From NCBI RefSeq assembly GCF_018127805.1, contig NZ_CP072334.1:558001-622000 (forward strand): a stretch of 64,000 bases of DNA, given 5' to 3'. The notes under the pieces were generated by a model that saw nothing but the letters and a program-made list of their open reading frames with translations, ran no database searches and was not told the DNA's origin. Shown one piece after another: positions 9,964 to 18,187 of this stretch. Each line of letters starts with the position of its first letter. Position 1 is the first letter of the stretch. The position numbers and the translations under genes were made by a program. The stretch comes from Prevotella sp. oral taxon 475. GTDB lineage: Bacteria > Bacteroidota > Bacteroidia > Bacteroidales > Bacteroidaceae.

Positions 9964-10803
9964 ATGCAATATATTCTCATTGCCGACAGTGGCTCTACTA
10001 AAACAGACTGGTGTGTAGTGCAAAACGGACAGCAACAGGGCCGATATGAAACCAAGGGAATGAACCCTTTCTTTCAGACACAGGTCCAAATGGAAGAGGA
10101 GATACGCCAAAACCTCTTACCCCAACTGCCCAACGAACAGCCCACAGCAGTGTTTTTCTATGGTGCAGGATGCACGCCCGAGAAGTCGCCATTGGTGAAA
10201 GAGAGTCTCGAACGCTGCTTTCCTGGCGCAACCACCATTGAGGTCAACTCCGACCTCTTGGCTGCCGCCCGTTCCCTTTGCGGTTACCAGCCTGGCATCG
10301 CCTGCATTCTGGGCACAGGTTCAAACTCGTGTTTCTACGATGGTAAGGGTATTTCGTTCAACGTTCCCGCATTAGGCTTCATCCTAGGCGATGAAGGTAG
10401 CGGTGCCAACCTTGGCAAAAGGCTCGTAGGCGACATACTTAAAAACCAATTCCCAGGTGACTTAAAGACGGCGTTCTTTGAAGAATTCGACACCAGTATG
10501 GCAGATATCATCGACCGTGTTTACCGTCAACCCTTCCCAAGTAGGTTCCTTGCAGGCTTCAGTCCGTTCCTTTCGCGCCATCGCGAGCATCCAGCAGTAC
10601 ACCAATTGTTGGTTAACGCCTTCAAATCGTTTATTCGCCGAAACGTGATGCAGTACGATTACAACAAGCACACCATGAACTGTATTGGCTCTATTGCCGA
10701 CGTTTACCGCAACGAAGTGGCTGAAGCAGCACAGATTTTGGGCGTTACCTTGGGGCAGATAAAGAAAAGCCCGATGGAGGGATTGGTAACTTATCACTCA
10801 TAA
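9964..10803 (+). CDS. murK: MurNAc/GlcNAc kinase, BadF/BadG-type ATPase (MurK-like)
   Basis: This is a 279-residue actin-fold sugar kinase. DSGSTKTDW at residue 7 is the first phosphate-binding loop, GTGSNSCFYDG near residue 116 the second, and GDEGSGANLGKRL near residue 138 the family signature. Such enzymes use ATP to phosphorylate GlcNAc or MurNAc at O6. With MurQ directly downstream, MurNAc to MurNAc-6-phosphate is the likely reaction, as for MurK of Tannerella forsythia. Specificity for GlcNAc, or for both sugars, cannot be excluded from sequence. The ATG follows an AACTC-rich leader. No signal peptide is present, so it acts in the cytoplasm. Confidence 0.83.
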   Translation: MQYILIADSGSTKTDWCVVQNGQQQGRYETKGMNPFFQTQVQMEEEIRQNLLPQLPNEQPTAVFFYGAGCTPEKSPLVKESLERCFPGATTIEVNSDLLAAARSLCGYQPGIACILGTGSNSCFYDGKGISFNVPALGFILGDEGSGANLGKRLVGDILKNQFPGDLKTAFFEEFDTSMADIIDRVYRQPFPSRFLAGFSPFLSRHREHPAVHQLLVNAFKSFIRRNVMQYDYNKHTMNCIGSIADVYRNEVAEAAQILGVTLGQIKKSPMEGLVTYHS

Positions 10804-10814
10804 TCCCAACCATC

Positions 10815-10975
10815 GCCCCTCTCTCCAAAGGTGGAGAGAAGAAGTATTCAGTGCAACCACATAATGTGGCCACAAAGCAAACAAACACAGCAAGCAAAGC
10901 TATCATAAGTAAATAAATATAGAATACAAAGCCATCACACAGCATATCGATCCCCTCTACCCTTTGAGAGGGGCG
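10815..10975. repeat. Intergenic element bounded by inverted CGCCCCTCTC repeats
   Basis: The spacer between the kinase and murQ is bounded by CGCCCCTCTC at its left end and the inverse GAGAGGGGCG at its right end, with CAAAGG/CCTTTG extending the match. Each end also forms its own small hairpin (10821-10838 and 10952-10973). The 130 bp between the ends are AT-rich and have no gene. It looks like a dispersed palindromic repeat or a small non-autonomous element; a variant (GCCTCTCTCTACAGGGAAGAGGC) occurs near 18145-18168. Confidence 0.45.
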
Positions 10976-11005
10976 AACGGGGTGAGGCTTCACATCTATT
11001 ACATT

Positions 11006-11827
11006 ATGTCATTCACAAAGATAACCGAGCAGCCGTCGCTCTATAACAACCTCGAAACAAAGACGGCAGAAGAACTTCTGAGAGACATCAACACCGAAGA
11101 CCGAAAGGTGGCAGAGGCTGTTGAGAAGACCATTCCACAAGTGGCGAAGCTCGTAGAACTAATTGTGCCCCGCATGAAACGCGGTGGACGCATCTTTTAT
11201 ATGGGTGCAGGAACAAGCGGAAGATTGGGCGTGCTAGACGCTAGCGAGCTTCCCCCAACCTTCGGCGTACCCAAAACGCTGGTCATCGGCCTTATCGCAG
11301 GTGGCGACACGGCGCTTCGCAATGCCGTTGAAAATGCCGAAGACGATGAGGAACGCGGATGGGACGAGCTCACCGAGTTTAACATTAACGAGAAAGACAC
11401 CGTTATTGGCATTGCCGCTTCGGGTACAACGCCCTACGTGGTGGGTGCTCTTCGATGCGCAAGAGAGCATGGAATACTCACCGCTTGCATCACTAGCAAC
11501 CCCGATTCGCCTATGGCAGCCGAGTCGGATGTGGCTATCGAGATGGTTGTAGGTCCCGAATACGTTACGGGAAGCTCGCGAATGAAGTCGGGAACGGGTC
11601 AAAAGATGATTCTCAACATGATTTCAACCGCCGTGATGATACAGCTTGGTCGCGTTAAAGGCAACAAGATGGTGAACATGCAGCTTAGCAACAAGAAACT
11701 GGTTGACCGTGGAACGCGCATGCTCGTTGAGATGCTTGGTTTGGAATACGGCAAAGCCAAGAACCTACTTTTGCTCCATGGGTCGGTAGAAAAGGCCTTG
11801 GAAGAATACAAACGCCCTCACGAATAA
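11006..11827 (+). CDS. murQ: N-acetylmuramic acid 6-phosphate etherase
   Basis: This is 273 residues from the ATG at 11006; an upstream ATG at 10964 adds 14 residues translated from the repeat and is rejected. SIS-fold motifs are complete: FYMGAGTSGRLGVLDASELP with the catalytic Glu, NAVENAEDDEERGWDEL with the second key Glu, IAASGTTPYVVGAL and TGSSRMKSGTGQKM. MurQ removes the lactyl ether of MurNAc-6-phosphate to give GlcNAc-6-phosphate and D-lactate in the cytoplasm. It is the central step of MurNAc salvage and confirms the purpose of the cluster. It is slightly shorter than E. coli MurQ (298). The next gene starts 20 bp downstream. Confidence 0.95.
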   Translation: MSFTKITEQPSLYNNLETKTAEELLRDINTEDRKVAEAVEKTIPQVAKLVELIVPRMKRGGRIFYMGAGTSGRLGVLDASELPPTFGVPKTLVIGLIAGGDTALRNAVENAEDDEERGWDELTEFNINEKDTVIGIAASGTTPYVVGALRCAREHGILTACITSNPDSPMAAESDVAIEMVVGPEYVTGSSRMKSGTGQKMILNMISTAVMIQLGRVKGNKMVNMQLSNKKLVDRGTRMLVEMLGLEYGKAKNLLLLHGSVEKALEEYKRPHE

Positions 11828-11847
11828 CCCCCAAACGCAAATAAACG

Positions 11848-13701
11848 ATGTTCAGGATTTTGTTTTCGGCTCTCTGTGCTTTTGCCCTTAACGCCTCGGC
11901 TAACAACATTCCCACGGCTTCACCCGAAGAAGTGGGCATGAGTTTGGCACGTCTGCGCGCTGCCGACGAAGTTATTCTGCGCGCCATTCGCGACCATCGC
12001 ACACCTGGTGCAGTGCTTGCTGTGGTGCGCCGCGGAAAAATGGCCTACCTTAAAGCCTATGGCAATAGGCAAACCTACCCCACCACGCAACCCATGACCA
12101 CCCAAACGGTGTTCGACATGGCATCGTGTACCAAGCCCATGGCTACGGCCATAGCGGCCATGTTACTAGTAGAGCGGGGTAAGCTGCGCCTTTCCGACCC
12201 CGTTAGCACTTATCTGCCCGAGTTTAAAAACTGGCATGGCGAGGGTAAAGACAGTGTAACGATACGCGTGGAAGACCTGCTGACACACACTTCAGGACTA
12301 CCGCCTTACGCCCCGGTAAAGACATTGGCCGAGGCCAACGGCAAGCCCAACCCCGCCAAACTGATGGCATACATCGCACGCTGCAAACGCGATTTTAAGC
12401 CACATACCGACATGCAGTACAGCTGCCTGAACTATATCACCCTGCAAAACATCGTTGAACGCATCACGGGACAATCGCTCCGCACCTTCGCTGCCAACAA
12501 TATCTTCATCCCATTGGGTATGAAGCACACCGATTTCTTGCCCTGCGCACCCGACAAAAGCGGTAAGCTGGCCAACACATCACAGCCTCGCTGGGTGACC
12601 AACGGCGAACAAGCAAGCCTCACGCCCATAGCTCCCACCGAGCGACAACCCAACGGAACGGTGAAACAAGGTCAGGTACACGACCCCTTGGCATGCACAC
12701 TTAATGGTGGCGTGTCGGGTAATGCGGGCCTATTTTCCTCTGCCGAAGACGTGGCTACGCTTTGCGCCATGCTCCAAAACGGAGGTGAATGGGGCGGAAA
12801 ACGCATCCTTAGTCCGCTAACGGTGAAGGCCATGCGCTCTATTCCACAAAATTTCAACAGCTTTGGGCGTAGCCTTGGCTGGGATGTAAGTTCGGCATAC
12901 GCCTCCAATCAAGGCGATTTGCTTAGCGACGAAGCCTACGGACATACGGGCTACACAGGCACATCGATCGTTATCGACCCTGTTAACGACCTCTCCATCA
13001 TCTTACTTTGCAACAGCGTTCACCCCGTAGACACCACCAATGTGATACGTCTGCGCGCCCAAGTGGCCAATGCCGTGGCCGCAAGCATCACCAACGAGGC
13101 TGCCGCTTTCCCTGGTTATTACTACGCTAGGATGCGTACTTTCGAGGCCGAACCACCCATCCGCTCTACCGATATTGTGATGTTGGGCAACAGCCTTACC
13201 GAAGGTGGTCGCGATTGGGCAGAAAAATTGGGCAAGCCCAACGTGCGCAATCGTGGCATTAGTGGTGATGTGGCGATGGGTATTGATGCTCGTCTGTTCC
13301 AAATTACGCCCCACAAACCTGCTAAAATATTCTTACTCGTCGGCATTAACGATGTAAGCCACGACCTCACCGTAGACAGCATCGTTACCAATATACGTTT
13401 GCTGGTAGACCATATACACGCCCAATCACCCAAAACTAAATTGGTGTTACAAAGCCTTCTACCCATACGCGAGAGCACAGGGCGATGGAAACGCCTGCAA
13501 GGCAAAACCGACATGATACCCCAAATCAATGCGCGCCTCGAAGCGTTGGCACGCGAAAAGGGGCTCACTTTCATCAATCTCTTCCCCCACTTCACCGAAC
13601 CAGGCACCAATGTGCTACGTTCCGAGCTAACCTACGATGGGCTGCACCTCAGCAAGGCAGGCTACGACGTATGGGTGAAGTTGTTGAAACCCCATCTATA
13701 A
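11848..13701 (+). CDS. Beta-lactamase-like serine hydrolase fused to an SGNH/GDSL esterase
   Basis: This is a 617-residue secreted protein with a signal peptide over residues 1-18. Residues about 25-410 form a class C beta-lactamase/esterase domain: S93-C-T-K96 with the nucleophile Ser and Lys, Y191-S-C where YxN is usual, and HTGYTG near residue 370. Residues about 430-617 form an SGNH hydrolase: VMLGNSLTEGG (block I Ser), NRGISGD (Gly), VGINDV (Asn) and YDGLHLSKAG (Asp/His). Both active sites look intact. Downstream of murQ, it may remove peptides or acyl groups from wall fragments before uptake; that is inference. The fusion joins two esterase/peptidase folds in one chain. A terminator follows at 13775. 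Confidence 0.85.
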   Translation: MFRILFSALCAFALNASANNIPTASPEEVGMSLARLRAADEVILRAIRDHRTPGAVLAVVRRGKMAYLKAYGNRQTYPTTQPMTTQTVFDMASCTKPMATAIAAMLLVERGKLRLSDPVSTYLPEFKNWHGEGKDSVTIRVEDLLTHTSGLPPYAPVKTLAEANGKPNPAKLMAYIARCKRDFKPHTDMQYSCLNYITLQNIVERITGQSLRTFAANNIFIPLGMKHTDFLPCAPDKSGKLANTSQPRWVTNGEQASLTPIAPTERQPNGTVKQGQVHDPLACTLNGGVSGNAGLFSSAEDVATLCAMLQNGGEWGGKRILSPLTVKAMRSIPQNFNSFGRSLGWDVSSAYASNQGDLLSDEAYGHTGYTGTSIVIDPVNDLSIILLCNSVHPVDTTNVIRLRAQVANAVAASITNEAAAFPGYYYARMRTFEAEPPIRSTDIVMLGNSLTEGGRDWAEKLGKPNVRNRGISGDVAMGIDARLFQITPHKPAKIFLLVGINDVSHDLTVDSIVTNIRLLVDHIHAQSPKTKLVLQSLLPIRESTGRWKRLQGKTDMIPQINARLEALAREKGLTFINLFPHFTEPGTNVLRSELTYDGLHLSKAGYDVWVKLLKPHL

Positions 13702-13774
13702 AGAAGGTTCGGCGCAAAAGACAACCGCTCTTCCCATCCGCTTCGTTCAATGTTGCTCTATGAGAAAAGCTCCT

Positions 13775-13812
13775 ATGCCTTGTCATTCCCAAGCGATGAC
13801 AAGGCATTTTTT
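13775..13812 (+). terminator. Rho-independent terminator of the salvage cluster
   Basis: A perfect 12-bp stem (ATGCCTTGTCAT with ATGACAAGGCAT) and a 9-nt loop are followed by TTTTTT. It lies 74 bp after the serine hydrolase stop codon and closes the + strand cluster. The rest of the 490-bp gap holds a 22-bp-period repeat element and a promoter. Confidence 0.9.
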
Positions 13813-13956
13813 GTCATTGGGTTGAACGAAAATCCTCAATAACTTTTGTGCAAGCTACCGTGTAACGATGGATGGGTTAACCCTAACTCACATCTGTGAT
13901 CATGTATAGAAAATCGTTTCAGTCATATCGGTTTTGCCTGTCTGGAGAGACGGGTT

Positions 13957-14042
13957 CGCAAAAGCTAAGCTTTCGCATGCCCATCTCTTAGCTTTTGCAG
14001 GGCGTTTTCTTAGCTTTTGCACCCTAAAAGCTAAGAGATGGG
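13957..14042. repeat. 22-bp-period repeat element, copy 1
   Basis: Four copies of the core AAAAGCTAAG or its complement CTTAGCTTTT begin at 13960, 13987, 14009 and 14026. The two inverted cores are exactly 22 bp apart. A perfect 17-bp inverted repeat joins 13980-13996 and 14026-14042 (CCCATCTCTTAGCTTTT). It lies between the salvage-cluster terminator and the TonB-receptor promoter. Confidence 0.85.
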
Positions 14043-14130
14043 AAACTGGAGCGTATTTTTGCTCCCCGTCGAGCTTATAGACAGGCTGCGATAGGACTGT
14101 TAGCAGGAGGAAATATAACCATTTTTAGGT

Positions 14131-14162
14131 ATTGCTTTGTGTCGGTTGAATGACTAACTTTG
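14131..14162 (+). promoter_or_regulatory. Bacteroidota-type promoter for the TonB-receptor locus
   Basis: ATTG at 14131, a 20-bp spacer and TAACTTTG at 14155 match the -33/-7 consensus (TTTG, 19-21 bp, TAnnTTTG). Transcription would start near 14168, leaving a leader of about 25 nt. Confidence 0.75.
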
Positions 14163-14192
14163 CACACATATTGTATTGTTGGGGAAAACAGC

Positions 14193-17162
14193 ATGTTTAG
14201 AATCCACCTCATCATCCTGTTGTTCTTCGGGATGACCACTTCAGTATTGGCTCAAGGCGTCACCCTTTCGGGTGTAGTAACATCGCAGAAAGACGGGCAA
14301 GCGATAGAGTTTGCCACGGTGTTGCTGAAAGAAAGCGGACTTTGGGGTGTGTCAGACCGCAAAGGGCGATTCACGATCAAAAACGTGCCGACGGGCAAGA
14401 CTACGCTCACGGTACGGTGTTTGGGCTTTGCCACGCGTCAACTCACCGTTGTCGCGGGCGAGAACACGGGTTCTGTGCCCATCCGTTTGGATGAAGACAA
14501 TCTCAAACTCAATGAAGTGGAAGTGGTGGCCACCCGTAAACGCGATGAGGCCACAACCTCTTACACCATCGACCGCATGGCGTTGGACAACCGGCAGGTG
14601 CTCAATCTGGGCGACATCATGAGTCTGTTGCCGGGCGGGAAAACCTGGAATAGCACGTTGATGGACAACAGTCGCATCGCCCTGCGCAGCGATGGAGGCG
14701 AGAAAGGTAACGCCTCCTTCGGCACAGCGATAGAGGTAGACGGCGTAAGACTGAACAACAACGCCACACCGGGCGAGACCTTGGGGGCCGGAACGCGCAC
14801 CGTGGGTACGTCGAACATCGAAAGCGTGGAGGTGGTCACGGGCATCCCGTCGGTAGAATACGGCGATTTGAGCAACGGTATCGTCAAGGTGAATACACGA
14901 CGGGGCAAGTCGCCTTTCGTGGTGGAGGGCAAACTGAGCCAGCACACACGGCAAATAGCCTTGAACAAAGGCTTCGACTTAGGGCGAAACGCGGGACTTC
15001 TCAATCTGTCTCTCGAGCATGCACGATCGTTTTCAGACGTCGCCTCGCCCCATACGGCCTACCAACGCAACGCTTTCTCGCTGCACTACATGAACGTTTT
15101 CCTACGCACGGGGATGCCGTTGACGCTCAACGTCGGACTGACGGGCAACGTGGGGGGATATAATTCGAAAGCAGACCCCGACCAAAACCTGGAGAGCTAT
15201 GAGAAAAGACGCGACAATGCCTGGAGCGGGAATCTGTCGTTGGAATGGTTGCTGAATAGGAAATGGTTGACAAGTCTTTCGCTCAAAGCCTCTCTTTCGT
15301 ATGCAGACCGCTTCTACGAAGACTATTCGCACACGAGCAGTGCTTCCACTCAGGCTTATATTCACACCTTGGAGGAGGGCTATTTCGTCGCGGCCGACTA
15401 CGATAAAAATCCCACGTCGAACATCATTCTCGGGCCCACGGGCTACTGGTATGTACGCAGTTTCAACGACTCTAAGCCTCTTAGCTACGACCTCAAGCTA
15501 AAGGCCGATTGGACCAAACGCTTCGGCAGAGTGATGAGCAAGGCCCTTCTCGGGGCCGATTTCTCGGGAAGCAACAACCACGGACAGGGCACTTACTATG
15601 AGCATCCACGCTATACGCCCACGTGGAGACCCTTTCGATACAGCGATCAGCCTACAATGAACAACCTGGGGCTCTACGTTGAAGAGAAGATCGGCGTGCC
15701 TGTGGTGGCCGGTTCCACCTTTGAAATAACGGCAGGACTGCGCAACGATCTCACCTTCATCAGCGGTTCGGCTTATGGAACGGCATCGACGCTCTCGCCA
15801 CGCACCAACGCTCGCTATATCTTTTGGCAGGGAAGACAGGCTTGGATCAGCGATCTGAGTCTGCATGCAGGGTGGGGCAAGTCGGTGAAATTGCCCTCTT
15901 TCCAAGTGCTTTACCCCACAACCAGTTATCAAGATCGGCTCGCTTTTACGCCGGGAAGCACCGCTGCCAACAAGGCTTACTATGCCTATCACACCCATCC
16001 GTCGAAAGCCGTGTACAATCCCGACCTCAAATGGCAATCTACTCATCAAGTGGACGTGGGCTTCGAAGCCCGAGTGCGCGGCACACGCATCAACGTTTCG
16101 GCTTTCTATCACAAAACGTTCAACCCCTATATGGCCACCGTTGTCTACACGCCCTACAGCTATAAATACACCTCTCAGGCCGCTTTAGAGAGGATAGGCA
16201 TCCCTTCGGCCCACCGGAAATATAGCATCGACCGGCAGACGGGCATCGTTACGGTGACCGATGTCACAGGTGCCAAACCGCCGGTGCAGCTCGATTACAA
16301 GGTGCGCAACAGCTATTTGGTGAATCGGAAGTACGAAAACGGATCGCCCACAGAGCGTTACGGCTTGGAATGGATGGTGGATTTCACACCCATTAAGGCC
16401 CTTCGCACGTCGTTAAGACTGGATGGCAATTGTTATTTCTACAAGGGATTAGACGAGAAACTCTTTGCCGACATGCCTGCAGGAGTAGGTTCTACGATGA
16501 GTAATGGGCAACCTTACAGTTACATCGGCTATTATCGAGGTAGCAGTAACACCTCTACCGCCAACACGGCAAGTGCCTCTGTGAGCAACGGAAGCCTCTC
16601 TCGACAGGTCAATCTCAATGCCACCGTCACCACACACATCCCCCGAATCAGGATGATTGTTTCGCTAAGGGTGGAGAGTTCGCTGTATCAGTACAATCGT
16701 TCGCTGAGCGAACTGCGGCACGGAACTCGCGGATATGCCGTCGAAAAGGGCGAAGACTTCTTCGGAAAACCCTATACCCGCGATGTGAGAGATCGCTTTG
16801 TGGTGGTCTATCCCGAGTATTATGCCACCTGGGATGCCCCCGATCGACTGATACCTTTTGCCGAAAAGTTTGCTTGGGCAAAAGAGAACGACCGGCGATT
16901 GTACAACGACCTGGCCCGATTGGTAGTGCGTTCGAACTATGCTTATATGATGAATCCCAACCGGGTATCGAGTTATTGCGCTGCCACCATCAGTGCCACG
17001 AAAGAGATTGGCGACCATATCTCGGTGTCGTTCTATGCCAATAACTTCTGGGACACCCAGCAAAAGGTGCGCTCTTCACAAACGGGACTGGAGACATCTC
17101 TCTATGGCAGCGGTTATGTTCCATCGTTTTACTATGGTCTTTCGCTACGATTGAAACTCTGA
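14193..17162 (+). CDS. TonB-dependent outer-membrane receptor with carboxypeptidase-regulatory-like domain
   Basis: This is 989 residues from the ATG at 14193, which opens a signal peptide ending at SVLAQG. Residues about 23-105 form a CarboxypepD-reg-like beta domain (VTLSGVVTSQKDGQAIEFAT). The plug follows at about 130-245, with VDGVRLNNN and VEVVTGIPSVEYGD, then a 22-strand barrel ending in the outer-membrane-type FYYGLSLRLKL. The lack of an adjacent SusD argues against a glycan SusCD system. It heads a five-gene locus with a lipoprotein, a small tailed protein, and DUF4876 and DUF6850 proteins. The ligand is unknown; metal, heme or peptide are possibilities. A promoter is visible 30 bp upstream. 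Confidence 0.88.
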   Translation: MFRIHLIILLFFGMTTSVLAQGVTLSGVVTSQKDGQAIEFATVLLKESGLWGVSDRKGRFTIKNVPTGKTTLTVRCLGFATRQLTVVAGENTGSVPIRLDEDNLKLNEVEVVATRKRDEATTSYTIDRMALDNRQVLNLGDIMSLLPGGKTWNSTLMDNSRIALRSDGGEKGNASFGTAIEVDGVRLNNNATPGETLGAGTRTVGTSNIESVEVVTGIPSVEYGDLSNGIVKVNTRRGKSPFVVEGKLSQHTRQIALNKGFDLGRNAGLLNLSLEHARSFSDVASPHTAYQRNAFSLHYMNVFLRTGMPLTLNVGLTGNVGGYNSKADPDQNLESYEKRRDNAWSGNLSLEWLLNRKWLTSLSLKASLSYADRFYEDYSHTSSASTQAYIHTLEEGYFVAADYDKNPTSNIILGPTGYWYVRSFNDSKPLSYDLKLKADWTKRFGRVMSKALLGADFSGSNNHGQGTYYEHPRYTPTWRPFRYSDQPTMNNLGLYVEEKIGVPVVAGSTFEITAGLRNDLTFISGSAYGTASTLSPRTNARYIFWQGRQAWISDLSLHAGWGKSVKLPSFQVLYPTTSYQDRLAFTPGSTAANKAYYAYHTHPSKAVYNPDLKWQSTHQVDVGFEARVRGTRINVSAFYHKTFNPYMATVVYTPYSYKYTSQAALERIGIPSAHRKYSIDRQTGIVTVTDVTGAKPPVQLDYKVRNSYLVNRKYENGSPTERYGLEWMVDFTPIKALRTSLRLDGNCYFYKGLDEKLFADMPAGVGSTMSNGQPYSYIGYYRGSSNTSTANTASASVSNGSLSRQVNLNATVTTHIPRIRMIVSLRVESSLYQYNRSLSELRHGTRGYAVEKGEDFFGKPYTRDVRDRFVVVYPEYYATWDAPDRLIPFAEKFAWAKENDRRLYNDLARLVVRSNYAYMMNPNRVSSYCAATISATKEIGDHISVSFYANNFWDTQQKVRSSQTGLETSLYGSGYVPSFYYGLSLRLKL

Positions 17163-17192
17163 TTCCAACCCCTTGAAACCTCAAAAAGAAAG

Positions 17193-17594
17193 ATGACACA
17201 TCGTTATATATATAATAAGGTATACCCTCTCTTGCTTTTGGGCCTGCTCTTACTGCCAGTAGGCACCGCGTGCAGCTATGAAGAGCAGATGGAAACCTGT
17301 CCGGTGAGTGTGGCGTTGGTGTATCCGGCCAACACCATCGAGCCCTATCGCGGTGCAAGAGTGGAACTGAAAGACGCCACGGCCTCGATTTTTGTCGACT
17401 CGACCGATGCCTATGGGGTGGCACATTTCCGCGTTCCGCCCGGCATTTACGAGACAACGAGTTCGTCGACGCTCATCACCACCGATTGGAAATACTTCTT
17501 CAACGGGGTGAAAAGCATGATCATCATCTCGCCCGATAGCACCAATCGATTGCGATTGGAGCTGAGAATGTCGAAGAAAAGAATTGTTCATTAA
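17193..17594 (+). CDS. Small lipoprotein of the DUF4876/DUF6850 locus
   Basis: This 133-residue protein has a basic N terminus, a hydrophobic segment and the lipobox VGTAC, so it is probably lipidated at Cys27 or so. The mature part is a beta-rich domain (VALVYPANTIEPYRGARVEL, then FVDSTDAYGVAHFRVPPGIY) that resembles carboxypeptidase-regulatory or prealbumin-like folds. It starts 30 bp after the receptor stop and is likely co-transcribed. It may sit on the outer membrane beside the receptor as a surface subunit. No specific function can be stated. Confidence 0.75.
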   Translation: MTHRYIYNKVYPLLLLGLLLLPVGTACSYEEQMETCPVSVALVYPANTIEPYRGARVELKDATASIFVDSTDAYGVAHFRVPPGIYETTSSSTLITTDWKYFFNGVKSMIIISPDSTNRLRLELRMSKKRIVH

Positions 17595-17624
17595 CGAAAA
17601 TAGAAACCATCAAACCCAATGATT

Positions 17625-18134
17625 ATGAAGAAAATTGTATGTTTAACGCTGGCCTTTGCTGCCCTTTTGCTACTTCCCCGTGCAGCGTATGCCGAGGAAG
17701 AAGGCACCATTGAGGTGTCTTACCTTGTGGTTGTAGGGAGCGGAGGTAGTCAAACGGAGTTGGCTTTGGGTGACAATCCCATGCTTTCGTTCAAAAACGA
17801 TAGCGTCATTGTGACCTGCAACAGCAAGGAAATTATGTTCAATCTGTCTGAAGTGACCGACTATCACTTCATCACCAAAAAGGTGACAACGGGCATCAGC
17901 CACACGCCGAGCTTGTCCGACGCCACGGCCGAGCCTACTTTTACCCCCGATGATGCCACTTTCTCGGGATTGAAAGCGGGTACCCGAATTCTCGTTTTTA
18001 CGACAAACGGACAGCTCGTGACCACCATCCAGGCCGCAGAAGACGGTACGGCAAAGGTGAATCTTTCTCATCTGCCACGGGGTATCTACATCTTACGTGC
18101 ACCCGGAAAGAGCTTTAAAATACTGAATCGATAA
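17625..18134 (+). CDS. Small secreted protein with a T9SS type A-like C-terminal tail
   Basis: This is about 169 residues. Two in-frame ATGs lie at 17619 and 17625; the second gives the usual MKK start. A signal peptide ends near AAYAEE. The central part (MLSFKNDSVIVTCNSKEIMF, then LSEVTDYHF) is a beta repeat common in Prevotella secreted proteins. The last 55 residues match the type IX sorting-tail pattern: LKAGTRILVFTTNGQLVTTI, then LSHLPRGIYILRA and a short basic end. If it is a true tail, most of this protein is tail, so it may be a minimal surface protein or partner of the receptor. That is inference. Confidence 0.72.
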   Translation: MKKIVCLTLAFAALLLLPRAAYAEEEGTIEVSYLVVVGSGGSQTELALGDNPMLSFKNDSVIVTCNSKEIMFNLSEVTDYHFITKKVTTGISHTPSLSDATAEPTFTPDDATFSGLKAGTRILVFTTNGQLVTTIQAAEDGTAKVNLSHLPRGIYILRAPGKSFKILNR

Positions 18135-18187
18135 CAAAATCCATCGCCTCTCTCTACAGGGAAGAGGCTAAAAAACGAAAAATAACG

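Noticed and set aside
10964..11005. Upstream ATG start for murQ
   Set aside because: The added 14 residues are encoded by the inverted-repeat element; homology starts at MSFTKITEQ.
13957..14042. CRISPR-like spacing of short repeats
   Set aside because: Cores are 10 bp with 12-bp spacers that are themselves similar, copies invert, and no cas genes are present.
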